Source: Paenibacillus alginolyticus DSM 5050 = NBRC 15375
GTDB lineage: Bacteria; Bacillota; Bacilli; Paenibacillales; NBRC-103111
DNA: 64,000 nt
Direction of reading: 5' to 3'
Assembly: GCF_000422905.1 (NCBI RefSeq)
Contig: NZ_AUGY01000023.1
Location: 31,287 to 95,286, forward strand
The position numbers and the translations under genes are program-made. The notes under the pieces were generated by a model. It had not been told where the DNA came from. It saw nothing but the letters and a program-made list of their open reading frames with translations, and made no database searches. Position 1 is the first letter of the stretch. Each line of letters begins with the position of its first letter. Below, one piece after another: positions 28,115 through 37,158 of the stretch.

Positions 28115-29874
28115 GCCAATACCTCCTCTAAGCCTGTGGCTAGTAATTGGCTGAAGCGAGAATTCGGATCTGCGGCCAGATGCTCTCTTTTTCCCGATTC
28201 CAACACGCGCCCATTATCCAGAATAAGAATATGATCCGCTCGTTGAACGGTTGTTAGTCGATGGGCAATCATGATACAGGACCGCTCTGTCAACAACTTA
28301 GAAACCGCTTTTTCCATACGCTGCTCTGTCAGCGGGTCAAGTCTTGAAGAAGCTTCGTCCATGATCACAAGTCCCGGATTCGTTAAGAAAACCCGTGCGA
28401 AGGCTAGCAGCTGAGCTTCTCCTGCTGACAGGCTTCCTCCTCCGGAGGCTAAACCTGTATTTAGCCCTTCAGGCATGGCTTCATACCACGCTCCAAGACC
28501 AAGCTCCTTGAGTACTTCAATAATTTGTTCGTCCGTGATCGAATCGTCGTAGAACGTTAAGTTATCTCGAATGGTCCCTTGCATGATTTCAATATTTTGT
28601 GTCACAAGGGCTACACGTTTACGTAGATCAACTAACTTGCAGCTTCGGATATCCGTACCACCAAGCGCGATACTTCCACTTTGAGGATCATAAAAACGTA
28701 GAAGCAATCTTGCCATCGTTGACTTTCCGCTACCCGTGCGGCCAAGGAGTCCAAGGATTTCTCCAGGTTTCAACGTCAGATTTAACCCCTCAATTGTAGG
28801 CTGATCCCCATCATAACTAAACGTGACATCACGGAATTCAACACTGAGCGGTCCTTCCGGTAACGGAGCTCCAGTCCCATCCTTAATCTCAGACTGAATA
28901 GCGAAAAGCTCGCGAATACGAGAAATACTAGCGTCTGCCTTTTGCAAATCTTCCATTTGTGTACGGATCTTTTCAATCGGCTTGGCTAACAATTCCGTAT
29001 AAAAGAAAATCAGATACACAGTACCTAGAGAGATATGCTGGGTGTGCCATAGATAAGCGCTAATGCCAAACGCCATGGCGTTGCCAAGCGCAAAAACGAA
29101 AATAGACATGTTCCACATCGCACAGAAACCGAGAAAGGCTTTGACCCGAAGCGGCAGCATTTTTCTAAGCATGGTATAGAAACGATTCATCACGAACCCA
29201 ACAGCACCATTGGCACGAATATCTTCTGTTCCTTCCAAATGCTCGCCAATAAAACCATAGAACTCCGCGTTCGCCTGCCGCCATCCCGCCCAAACTGGAA
29301 CAGCAAATTTACGAATCCACTGAATCATAAAGACCGCAAAAATGACGAAAAAGGCCATCCCCGCCCCAATCAACCAATTTTCCCGAAGCAACAAAATAAT
29401 AATGCCGGCCATCAAAAGCAAATTTCCTAATAAATGAATGATCATGCTCGAGAAGAAATTGGCTAGTGCATTCACATCCCCATCAACACGCTCGATGAGC
29501 GAGCCTGATGTATGTGATTTATGAAAAGACATATCCAGTGATAAGCAATGAGCGGCCAGATCCACTCGCAGCTTATTCGTCGTTTTCCACCCTACATTTT
29601 CACTAAAATAGGTAGCAATGACTGAGACCAATTGTTGAACAAGCGCAAAGCCAATAAACATAATCGCGGCTGTGATCAGTGGCTGCATCGCTCCTTGCTT
29701 TTGAGCAGTATCGATGAAATAGCGAATAATTTGCGGGTTGATGAGCTGAAGACCAATAGATGCGAATAAGAGCATCGTCAATGCAATGAGCGTACCCTTT
29801 TGCGGGAACAAATATCGGCTAAGCAGCTCCGCATATTGCCCCATCGTGTTATGCTTTTTTTGTTTAGCCTTCAT
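28111..29874 (-). CDS. ABC exporter half-transporter, catalytic-site subunit
   Basis: Partner subunit (587 aa) with six predicted membrane helices and an ATPase domain. Walker A is GRTGSGKST, Walker B is VIMDEASSRLD with the catalytic Glu, and the signature is LSAGEAQ instead of LSGGQ. Its weak signature would face the Asp-type Walker B of the partner, giving one degenerate and one competent ATP site, as known for BmrCD and TM287/288. The ATG at 29874 with GGAGG about 11 bases before is preferred over the GTG at 29892, which overlaps that ribosome site. Confidence 0.92.
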   Translation of the reverse strand: MKAKQKKHNTMGQYAELLSRYLFPQKGTLIALTMLLFASIGLQLINPQIIRYFIDTAQKQGAMQPLITAAIMFIGFALVQQLVSVIATYFSENVGWKTTNKLRVDLAAHCLSLDMSFHKSHTSGSLIERVDGDVNALANFFSSMIIHLLGNLLLMAGIIILLLRENWLIGAGMAFFVIFAVFMIQWIRKFAVPVWAGWRQANAEFYGFIGEHLEGTEDIRANGAVGFVMNRFYTMLRKMLPLRVKAFLGFCAMWNMSIFVFALGNAMAFGISAYLWHTQHISLGTVYLIFFYTELLAKPIEKIRTQMEDLQKADASISRIRELFAIQSEIKDGTGAPLPEGPLSVEFRDVTFSYDGDQPTIEGLNLTLKPGEILGLLGRTGSGKSTMARLLLRFYDPQSGSIALGGTDIRSCKLVDLRKRVALVTQNIEIMQGTIRDNLTFYDDSITDEQIIEVLKELGLGAWYEAMPEGLNTGLASGGGSLSAGEAQLLAFARVFLTNPGLVIMDEASSRLDPLTEQRMEKAVSKLLTERSCIMIAHRLTTVQRADHILILDNGRVLESGKREHLAADPNSRFSQLLATGLEEVLA

Positions 29875-29927
29875 AAAGGAAGCGTCCTCCACTAATAATT
29901 AATGACATTAATATTTAACTGTACTAA

Positions 29928-30878
29928 TCAATCAAACCATTTCTTTTTTCGGAACAGCCAATACATACCGAAGCCAATGCCGAACATGATAAATAGCACA
30001 ACAAAATATCCCCAACGCCAAGTAAGTTCCGGCATATTTTGAAAATTCATCCCATATATCCCTGCTATAAATGTCAGAGGCATGAAAATCGTCGTAATCA
30101 CCGTTAAAGTCTTCATGATCGTATTCATACGATAGGAATTTATGGAAACATAACTATCTCGTATATCCGCAGTTAAATCTCGGTTGGAGTCAATAATTTC
30201 GGAGAGCTTTAGCAAATGATCGTAGATGTCTGTAAAATAAATGACATGTTCTTTAAGACCTTCAATTTTTTCGGTATTAATAACACGATAGAGCAGATCC
30301 CTCATAGGAACAATTGTCTTTCTAATCTTTAATAGCTTAGCTCTGATTTCAAATATCTCATTCATTAAGATATGTACCGGAACAGTTTTACCTTTTACTT
30401 CAATTTCATCTAACTGATCTTCGATTTGATATAGACTAGGGAAATATTCATCTACCAGCTTATCTATAATTAAATAGGCCGTGTATATAATACCTTTCTC
30501 ACTAAACTTTTGTTGTTCTGCCATGCGATGCCATGCCTCATCAATTTCCTTAGACGGTGAATAATGAAAAGTAACAATGAAGTTAGTGCCCCAGAACAAA
30601 TCAACCTCTTCCGCAGCTAACGTTTCAGGATGCAAAGCATGAAGGACAAAAAAATGAGTATCCTCATAATGATCTAGTTTAGGTCGCTGCAGATAATGAT
30701 AGCAATCTTCTACAGCAAGTGGATGAAATTGAAAATGTTTTTGTAAAAGTAAAGCCTCCTCCTTGGAAGGCGCATTGAAATCTACCCAGTACCGATCTAT
30801 ATTTGAATGTTTAAGATCGTCTAATGAGGATATATGGATAATCTCCTGTTCTTCATTAACAGCCAATATTCTAATCAC
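29928..30878 (-). CDS. corA: CorA-family magnesium transporter
   Basis: Pentameric Mg2+/Co2+ channel of 316 residues. The large soluble N-terminal domain is followed by two C-terminal membrane helices, with the signature YGMNF at the end of the first and a basic tail FRKKKW. The start is GTG with AGGGGGAGA 6 bases upstream. It stands alone between the ABC exporter and the terminator of the semialdehyde dehydrogenase gene. Confidence 0.95.
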   Translation of the reverse strand: MIRILAVNEEQEIIHISSLDDLKHSNIDRYWVDFNAPSKEEALLLQKHFQFHPLAVEDCYHYLQRPKLDHYEDTHFFVLHALHPETLAAEEVDLFWGTNFIVTFHYSPSKEIDEAWHRMAEQQKFSEKGIIYTAYLIIDKLVDEYFPSLYQIEDQLDEIEVKGKTVPVHILMNEIFEIRAKLLKIRKTIVPMRDLLYRVINTEKIEGLKEHVIYFTDIYDHLLKLSEIIDSNRDLTADIRDSYVSINSYRMNTIMKTLTVITTIFMPLTFIAGIYGMNFQNMPELTWRWGYFVVLFIMFGIGFGMYWLFRKKKWFD

Positions 30879-30948
30879 TTGTGTCTCCCCCTTAATTCCC
30901 TATTCATTAACCTACATCAACGATTAAAGCTTGTCCATACACAACGGC

Positions 30949-30972
30949 AAAAAAGCCGCAATCGCTCGCGGC
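30949..30972 (-). terminator. Rho-independent terminator after mmsA-like gene
   Basis: GCCGC pairs with GCGGC around an 8-base loop and is followed by six T residues on the minus strand. Confidence 0.8.
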
Positions 30973-31002
30973 CCTCATTCTCCTATTTTTTAAAAGCTAA
31001 TT

Positions 31003-32445
31003 TCAAAAATAACGTGATGTTATCATCTTTTTCTTCGTATAAAACTCTACTCCATCTTTGCCATTGGCATGCAAATCCCCATAGAAGGAGTCTTTCCAGC
31101 CGGAGAATGGGAAAAAGGCCATCGGAGCCGGTACGCCAACGTTTACGCCGAGCATTCCCGCTTCCACTTCTTCTCGAAATTTGCGTACAGCTTTGGCATT
31201 TTCCGTATAGATGACGGCCGAATTGCCGAAACGCGATTGATTCACAAGGAGCAGCGCTTCGTCCAGATTCTCAGCACGAAACAGGGATAAGACCGGCCCA
31301 AATATTTCCTCTTTCGCAATCGTCATAGTCGGTTTCACATGATCAAAGACCGTAGCCCCAAGGAAAAACCCTTCTGCTGAACAAGCCTCCGCATGTCTTC
31401 CATCTAATAAAAGCTCCGCCCCCTCCTCTATCCCTGTGTCAATAAAGGCTTCAATCCTGCTCCGTTGCTCGCTTCGAATAATCGGCGTGAGGGTTACTTC
31501 ATCACTCATCCCATTGCCAAGCACCATATTCCGGGCTGCTTGAAGAAGCAAGTTCACGAAATTCTCACCATCCCCAACAACCACTACAGCCGAGCAAGCC
31601 ATACATCTCTCCCCCGCGCTGCCAAAAGAAGACATGATAATGTTCTCAACCGATTTTTCAACATGGGCATCGGGCATCACGATATGATAATTTTTGGCCC
31701 CTGCTAGCGCTTGCACACGTTTACCTGCGGAAGAAGCCTTCTCATAGACATATTTTGCAACCGGCTGCGAGCCTACGAAGGAGATAGCTTTCACGGCGGG
31801 CGTCGTTGTCAGTGCATTGACGACATCATGTGCACCATGGACGACGTTCAGTACTCCATCCGGTAGCCCCGCTTCTTGAAACAATTCTGCTAATTTTATT
31901 GCAGTCAACGGTGTTCGTTCCGATGGCTTTAACACGAACGTATTCCCACAAGCAATGGCTAAGGGAAACATCCAACATGGCACCATCATTGGAAAGTTAA
32001 AGGGTGTTATCCCTCCAACCACGCCGAGCGGCACACGAAATAGCTCCGAGTCCATATCGGCAGATATATTAGCCAATGTTGAACCCATCATGTGCGAAGG
32101 CGTTCCTGCTGCAAATTCTACGCATTCGATCCCACGGAGCACCTCACCTAATGCTTCTTTATAGCTTTTACCATTTTCAGACGTAATGAGCTCGGCAATT
32201 TCTTGCTCATGTTCATGCAATAACTGCCAATAGTGAAACAATACTCTTGCTCGTTTGGGTACAGGCGTTCTACTCCATGATTCGAAAGCCGTTTGTGCCG
32301 CTTGAACCGCAGCTTCCACGTCTTTAGAGGAAGAAAGCGACACACGGGCGATGATTTCTCCCGTTGCCGGATTCATCACATCACTCACTGAACCGCTGTC
32401 GGAATCGATCCAAACACCATTTATGAAGTTTTGTAATAGTTTCAT
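31003..32445 (-). CDS. mmsA: CoA-acylating methylmalonate/malonate-semialdehyde dehydrogenase
   Basis: Aldehyde dehydrogenase superfamily member of about 480 residues that oxidises malonate semialdehyde or methylmalonate semialdehyde to acetyl-CoA or propionyl-CoA. The motif ITPFNFPMMVPCWMFPLA and the active Cys in SAGERCMACS are those of the MmsA/IolA group. In this locus it would finish uracil and thymine breakdown after the aminotransferase. AGGAG is 4 bases from the ATG at 32451 and 10 from the one at 32445; the latter is chosen. It is divergent from the PucR-type regulator, which probably controls it. Confidence 0.93.
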   Translation of the reverse strand: MKLLQNFINGVWIDSDSGSVSDVMNPATGEIIARVSLSSSKDVEAAVQAAQTAFESWSRTPVPKRARVLFHYWQLLHEHEQEIAELITSENGKSYKEALGEVLRGIECVEFAAGTPSHMMGSTLANISADMDSELFRVPLGVVGGITPFNFPMMVPCWMFPLAIACGNTFVLKPSERTPLTAIKLAELFQEAGLPDGVLNVVHGAHDVVNALTTTPAVKAISFVGSQPVAKYVYEKASSAGKRVQALAGAKNYHIVMPDAHVEKSVENIIMSSFGSAGERCMACSAVVVVGDGENFVNLLLQAARNMVLGNGMSDEVTLTPIIRSEQRSRIEAFIDTGIEEGAELLLDGRHAEACSAEGFFLGATVFDHVKPTMTIAKEEIFGPVLSLFRAENLDEALLLVNQSRFGNSAVIYTENAKAVRKFREEVEAGMLGVNVGVPAPMAFFPFSGWKDSFYGDLHANGKDGVEFYTKKKMITSRYF

Positions 32446-32567
32446 ATTCATTCATCTCCTGGTAAAAAGAATTTTTCCCAAAAGTCTTTGGACACATTGT
32501 ATAATAGGTGAAATTACTCTTCCGCTCTGTCACGTTAACATCCCTTACATGAAGGTGGTGAACTCGC

Positions 32568-34181
32568 TTGGTACAAACACTCTTACAATTAACAGTGAAA
32601 GATATTATGCAGAGACCACTTTTCCACAATGCAGAAGCCATCGCAAGCGAGGAAGCTTTGAACCGAAAGGTACGTTGGGTTCATATCATGGAAGTGACCC
32701 AAGTCGGCCATCTTCTCAATGGGAATGAGCTTATTCTAAGCACAGGCATCGGTTGGCATGACAACGAGGAGCTTAGTCTCTCCTTTTTGCAGCAGTTGAT
32801 CGACAGCGGTGCCTCCGGATTATGTATCGAGCTCGGCACGTATACGAAACAGCCGCTTGAACGGATGAAGCAGCTTGCCATCCAAGAGAATTTTCCTCTT
32901 ATCTTTTTCCACGAAGAAGTACGATACATTGACATCACACAGGACCTACACACCTATTTCATCCATCAGCATCACAAAATGGTGTCAGACCTGGAATCCC
33001 TCTCCACCCAACTGAATCAGCTGCTCCTCTCCGGGAAAGGACTGCAGTCCCTCTTAAAGCTGCTGAATCAAACAACACACTCACAAGTCGCCTTCTTTCC
33101 CTTCGGCGCGGAGGCGCAGTTCGTCCCTACCCTTCCGAAAGCGAAGGCCGATGCCTTTTATGAGAAATGGATTTATGGTGAGATCTTTCAACTACCTAAT
33201 GCTAAAAGCAAACTGGCCCATCGCCCTATTTTAGCCTTAGAACATCTGTTCGCAGACCTACTTTTATATGCCGAGCAGGAACTCAGTGAATTTCAAATCC
33301 TTGCCTTAGACAGGTTCGCAACAGCCATTGCACAAGAAATGATGCGTACGAAATATATGGAGGAGAAAACGCGGTATAAACAGAATCTCTGGATCACAGA
33401 TTGGTTGAACGGCAAGCATAATGCGCAAGAAATTCGCGATTATATGTTCTCCATCAAGCCTTCCATGAAGCTCAGCCAAACCATCGTTTGTATCTTTCAC
33501 ATCGTCTCATCAGCCGTATCCTCCAAGGACTATGAAGATCTGCTCTTACAGAAGCAAATGATTGCGCGCGCGCTATTCGAAGGTGAAGGTTTCTATCTCA
33601 TGCCAACCGTCATAGGTGATCAAATCGTGTTCATTCTACTTGACCAATTGTCAGTAATGCCCTGCCAAGAACGGATCCCCAGAGCCATTCAAAGACTTCA
33701 AAAATCAGAGGCTAATCAAGAAACAATCTTGTTCTCCCCTTTGTTTGGCATTGGGAAAACGTTAAGTGACCCCACGCGCGTGAAGGAAAGCTATCAGACC
33801 GCCCAAGAAACGATTGAGATTCAGAAAGATACAGGAATGTGCGCAAGTCCTTTCTATCATGAGCAGCATGTCAATAAAGTGATCCTAAAAATGAAGCAAA
33901 CCGGTATATTAGAGTCATTCATCGATGAATACATTGGGAAATTAATTCATGATGATCGGGAGAAAAACGGACAGCTTCTGAAGACTATGAAAGTTTATTT
34001 AGCGCTTTGTGGATCAAAACAGGAAACGGCCAAGGAGCTGTATATCGTCCGGCAAACGCTGTACCATCGATTGGATAAAATTTCAGCGCTGCTTGGCGAT
34101 GATTACATGCATCCTGACAAGAGGATAGCGATTGAGCTCGCCCTACACGGCTTTGAATACATGCATGGCGCGATCGTTTAA
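32568..34181 (+). CDS. PucR-family transcriptional regulator
   Basis: Regulator of 537 residues with an N-terminal PucR domain (TVKDIMQRPLFHNAEAIA, then VRWVHIMEVTQVGHLL and LSTGIGWHD) and a C-terminal PucR-type helix-turn-helix (LCGSKQETAKELYIVRQTLY). Members activate purine or other nitrogen-catabolic genes; here the target is most likely the pyrimidine operon and the semialdehyde dehydrogenase gene. The start is TTG with AAGGTGG upstream. Its stop codon overlaps the stop of the convergent 71-aa gene by two bases. Confidence 0.9.
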   Translation: MVQTLLQLTVKDIMQRPLFHNAEAIASEEALNRKVRWVHIMEVTQVGHLLNGNELILSTGIGWHDNEELSLSFLQQLIDSGASGLCIELGTYTKQPLERMKQLAIQENFPLIFFHEEVRYIDITQDLHTYFIHQHHKMVSDLESLSTQLNQLLLSGKGLQSLLKLLNQTTHSQVAFFPFGAEAQFVPTLPKAKADAFYEKWIYGEIFQLPNAKSKLAHRPILALEHLFADLLLYAEQELSEFQILALDRFATAIAQEMMRTKYMEEKTRYKQNLWITDWLNGKHNAQEIRDYMFSIKPSMKLSQTIVCIFHIVSSAVSSKDYEDLLLQKQMIARALFEGEGFYLMPTVIGDQIVFILLDQLSVMPCQERIPRAIQRLQKSEANQETILFSPLFGIGKTLSDPTRVKESYQTAQETIEIQKDTGMCASPFYHEQHVNKVILKMKQTGILESFIDEYIGKLIHDDREKNGQLLKTMKVYLALCGSKQETAKELYIVRQTLYHRLDKISALLGDDYMHPDKRIAIELALHGFEYMHGAIV

Positions 34182-34393
34182 GCCTGCGTTTGATCTTGTT
34201 TATGGAGCAAGGACACATAATACTTCCTAGCATTGGCCGTCTTTAGTTGGAGATTCGCCGTTTCACCGCCGGGATGTTCGAGATCGAGCCACGCTCCCTC
34301 CAGATCTTCCTTCACCCCGACGATTCTGAACTTCTGAGCCACAAAGTCATCCAATTTCTGCTTCTCTAGCTTAAATTGCACATACTCAGACAT
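34178..34393 (-). CDS. Small 71-aa protein of the pyrimidine operon, unknown
   Basis: Short acidic-basic soluble protein with no membrane segment or recognised motif (VAQKFRIVGVKEDLEGAWLD in the middle). Its ATG lies inside the end of the dihydropyrimidinase gene (8-base overlap), which argues for real, coupled translation, and the GGGGGAG stretch upstream can serve as ribosome site. It is the last gene of the operon. I do not recognise the family and propose no function. Confidence 0.7.
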   Translation of the reverse strand: MSEYVQFKLEKQKLDDFVAQKFRIVGVKEDLEGAWLDLEHPGGETANLQLKTANARKYYVSLLHKQDQTQA

Positions 34394-35828
34394 GTGTGGC
34401 TCCCCCTTTGACAGCTTCTTCTTTCCCCGGCTTTACTTCGCGAGAAGCTGCATGATAAGTATCTCTCTTCACGAATTGCCCGGCACCCACCGTGCCTACG
34501 AATTGTTTATTCCGGATGACATATTCACCTCGAGACAGTACAGTGACAGGCTCCCCAGAGATCACGATGCCTTCAAATGGATTGTAATCCACATTCATAT
34601 GGTGAGTTTCTGCTGAGATCGTCCTAGTTACGTTCGGATTAAAAATGACAATATCCGCGTCGCATCCGACAGCGATGGTCCCTTTTTTCGGAAATAAGCC
34701 AAAAAGTTTCGCAATTCGTGTAGACACGATATCTACGAATTGATTGAGCGTGATGCGGCCCTTCACTACGCCTTCTGAATATAGGATGGAGAAGCGATCC
34801 TCAATGCAGGGTCCTCCATTCGGGATTTTGCTGAAATCACCAAGCCCCAAATCTTTTTGCCCGTTAAAGTTAAAAGAGCAGTGATCAGATCCGAGCGTCT
34901 GGAGCTGTCCATTTTTCAAAGCGGTCCACAGCGTCTCTTGATGATACTGGGGTCGCAGCGGAGGCGACCATACGTACTTAGCCCCTTCGAAATTCGGTTT
35001 TTCTAAATAAGTCTGATCCAGCATCAAGTACTGCGGGCACGTTTCCCCCCAGATATCTACACCTTGATTCCGCGCTTCCGCAATCTGCTGAACGGCTTCC
35101 TCACACGTCACATGAACAACATAGAGCTGAGAACCTGCCAAAGCAGTAAGCTTAGCCGCACGCCCTGTTGCTTCTCCTTCAATTAAAGATGGACGCGTTA
35201 GTGCATGATAAATCGGATCCGTATTTCCCGCTTCCAGCGCTTCTTTAATCAAATATTCAATTACATCACCGTTCTCAGCGTGTACCATGACAAGTGCTCC
35301 GTGCCGCTTTGCCTCGAGCAATGTCCGATACAGCGTGCCATCGTCGGCTTGGAACACATTTTTATAAGCCATAAACACTTTGAGCGAGGTGATCCCCTCT
35401 TCGTGAATCATTTTCGGCAGCTCTGCCAGCACTTCATCGTTGATTTCTGCAATCATTAAGTGAAATCCATAGTCGATGACGGCTTTGCCGGCGGCTTTTT
35501 GATGCCAAGTTTGAACAGACTGACTCAGCGGTCGTCCTTTGTTCGTTAAACAAAAATCAATGATAGTCGTCGTACCTCCGAAAGCAGCCGCTGTTGTACC
35601 GGTCTCGAAATCATCGGCTGTAACCGTGCCGCCAAAAGGCATCTCAAGATGGGTATGCGGATCAATGCCGCCTGGAAACACATAATGACCTGAGGCATCA
35701 ACAATTTCTGCCCCTTCCTTCGAAAGGTTCAGACCTATTTGCGTAATGATCCCGTTCTCGATAAGGACGTCCGCCTGATACTGGTCAACAGCCGTCACGA
35801 CCGTTCCGTTCTTAATGAGCTTAGACAT
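34386..35828 (-). CDS. hydA: Dihydropyrimidinase (D-hydantoinase)
   Basis: Opens the ring of dihydrouracil or dihydrothymine to the N-carbamoyl beta-amino acid. The 480-residue amidohydrolase has the metal motif DPHTHLEMPF, the carbamylated-lysine region TSLKVFMAYK, MVHAENGD, VVHVTCEEA and GSDHCSFN. The ATG at 35828 with AAGGAGG about 11 bases before gives the usual N-terminus MSKLIKNG; the open frame extends further but overlaps preA. It starts 2 bases after the preA stop, so the operon order is preT, preA, hydA. Confidence 0.96.
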   Translation of the reverse strand: MSKLIKNGTVVTAVDQYQADVLIENGIITQIGLNLSKEGAEIVDASGHYVFPGGIDPHTHLEMPFGGTVTADDFETGTTAAAFGGTTTIIDFCLTNKGRPLSQSVQTWHQKAAGKAVIDYGFHLMIAEINDEVLAELPKMIHEEGITSLKVFMAYKNVFQADDGTLYRTLLEAKRHGALVMVHAENGDVIEYLIKEALEAGNTDPIYHALTRPSLIEGEATGRAAKLTALAGSQLYVVHVTCEEAVQQIAEARNQGVDIWGETCPQYLMLDQTYLEKPNFEGAKYVWSPPLRPQYHQETLWTALKNGQLQTLGSDHCSFNFNGQKDLGLGDFSKIPNGGPCIEDRFSILYSEGVVKGRITLNQFVDIVSTRIAKLFGLFPKKGTIAVGCDADIVIFNPNVTRTISAETHHMNVDYNPFEGIVISGEPVTVLSRGEYVIRNKQFVGTVGAGQFVKRDTYHAASREVKPGKEEAVKGGATHV

Positions 35829-35830
35829 GG

Positions 35831-37126
35831 TTACACAGCCTCCTTCTTGGTAGAATCTTTGCCTTCTGACAGCTTGCCAATAGCCTCCTGTCTTTCGTTC
35901 CACGTCATTGGCGCATCCGTTCCTGATACCTCAATCATAGAAATAGCACCATCTACGGGACAAACAATCGCACATAAGTTACATCCTACACAATCTTCTT
36001 CTCGTACTTGCAAATAGGACTGACCTTGATCGTCGGTCAACATATCGATGCATTGATGCGAAGTATCCTCGCAGGCAATATGGCATTTGTTGCAGTTAAT
36101 ACAAGTATCCGTGTCAATTCGCGCCACAACAGCATAGTTCAAATCCAAGTTCCCCCAATCGGAGTAGCGCGGAATGGATTTCCCGATCAAATCAGTGACG
36201 CTGACGAGACCTTTTTCATCCAAATAATTGTTCAAGCCATCGATCATATCCTCCACAATGCGGAAACCATGGTGCATCGCCGCCGTGCATATTTGAACGC
36301 CAGTCGCGCCCATCAGCATGAACTCAACAGCATCTCGCCAATTAGAGATACCGCCAATGCCAGAAATAGGCACGCCAACCTCTGGATTTCGCGCACAATC
36401 TGCAACCATATGGAGGGCAATGGGTTTAACTGCCGGTCCGCAATACCCGCCATGCGAGCCCTTGCCCCCAACATGAGGAATCGTGTTCCACGTATCTATG
36501 TCAACCCCTGCTAGTGAGTTGATCGTATTGATCAACGAAATCGCATCCGCTCCGCCTCGAACCGCCGCCTTTGCGGTGCTTGTAATATCGGTGATGTTCG
36601 GTGTCAGCTTCACGATAACCGGCGTCGTCGCCGCTTCCTTCACCCACATCGTCTGCGCCTCCACGAGATCCGGCTGCTGCCCAGAAGCAGCGCCCATGCC
36701 GCGTTCAGCCATCCCGTGCGGGCAGCCAAAGTTCAGCTCCAAGCCGTCTACACCGACAGCTTCGACCTTTTTCACAATCTCATGCCACTTCTCCCGGTTC
36801 GGTTCTACCATCAGGGATACAACAATCGCGTGATTCGGAAAACGTTTCTTCGTCTCATAAATCTCTTTGAGATTGATCTCGAGCGGTCGATCCGTGATAA
36901 GTTCAATATTATTGAAGCCTGCAACTCGTTGCCCGTTGAAATGAATGGCCGCAAAGCGCGAAGACGTATTAATAATGGGATCACCAAGTGTTTTCCAAAC
37001 CGCTCCACCCCACCCCGTTTCGAAAGCGCGCTGAACTTGATAACCCGTATTGGTCGGTGGCGCCGAAGCCAACCAGAACGGATTAGGTGAAGCAATACCT
37101 GCCAGATTTATGCGCAAATCAGCCAT
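35831..37126 (-). CDS. preA: NAD-dependent dihydropyrimidine dehydrogenase subunit PreA
   Basis: Flavin TIM-barrel subunit (431 aa) that reduces uracil or thymine at the FMN site. The barrel has ASPNPFWLASAPPTNTGYQV and LNFGCPHGMAERGMG; the C-terminus has two 4Fe-4S motifs, CINCNKCHIAC and CVGCNLCAIVC. The ATG at 37126 with AGGAGGGA 6 bases before is preferred. PreA works as a PreTA complex with the next gene upstream. Confidence 0.96.
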   Translation of the reverse strand: MADLRINLAGIASPNPFWLASAPPTNTGYQVQRAFETGWGGAVWKTLGDPIINTSSRFAAIHFNGQRVAGFNNIELITDRPLEINLKEIYETKKRFPNHAIVVSLMVEPNREKWHEIVKKVEAVGVDGLELNFGCPHGMAERGMGAASGQQPDLVEAQTMWVKEAATTPVIVKLTPNITDITSTAKAAVRGGADAISLINTINSLAGVDIDTWNTIPHVGGKGSHGGYCGPAVKPIALHMVADCARNPEVGVPISGIGGISNWRDAVEFMLMGATGVQICTAAMHHGFRIVEDMIDGLNNYLDEKGLVSVTDLIGKSIPRYSDWGNLDLNYAVVARIDTDTCINCNKCHIACEDTSHQCIDMLTDDQGQSYLQVREEDCVGCNLCAIVCPVDGAISMIEVSGTDAPMTWNERQEAIGKLSEGKDSTKKEAV

Positions 37127-37158
37127 GTTGAATCCCTCCTGATCCATTTAGATACTCA

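Noticed and set aside
36008..36514. 168-residue plus-strand frame over preA
   Set aside because: Antisense to the iron-sulfur and barrel motifs of PreA; no family match.
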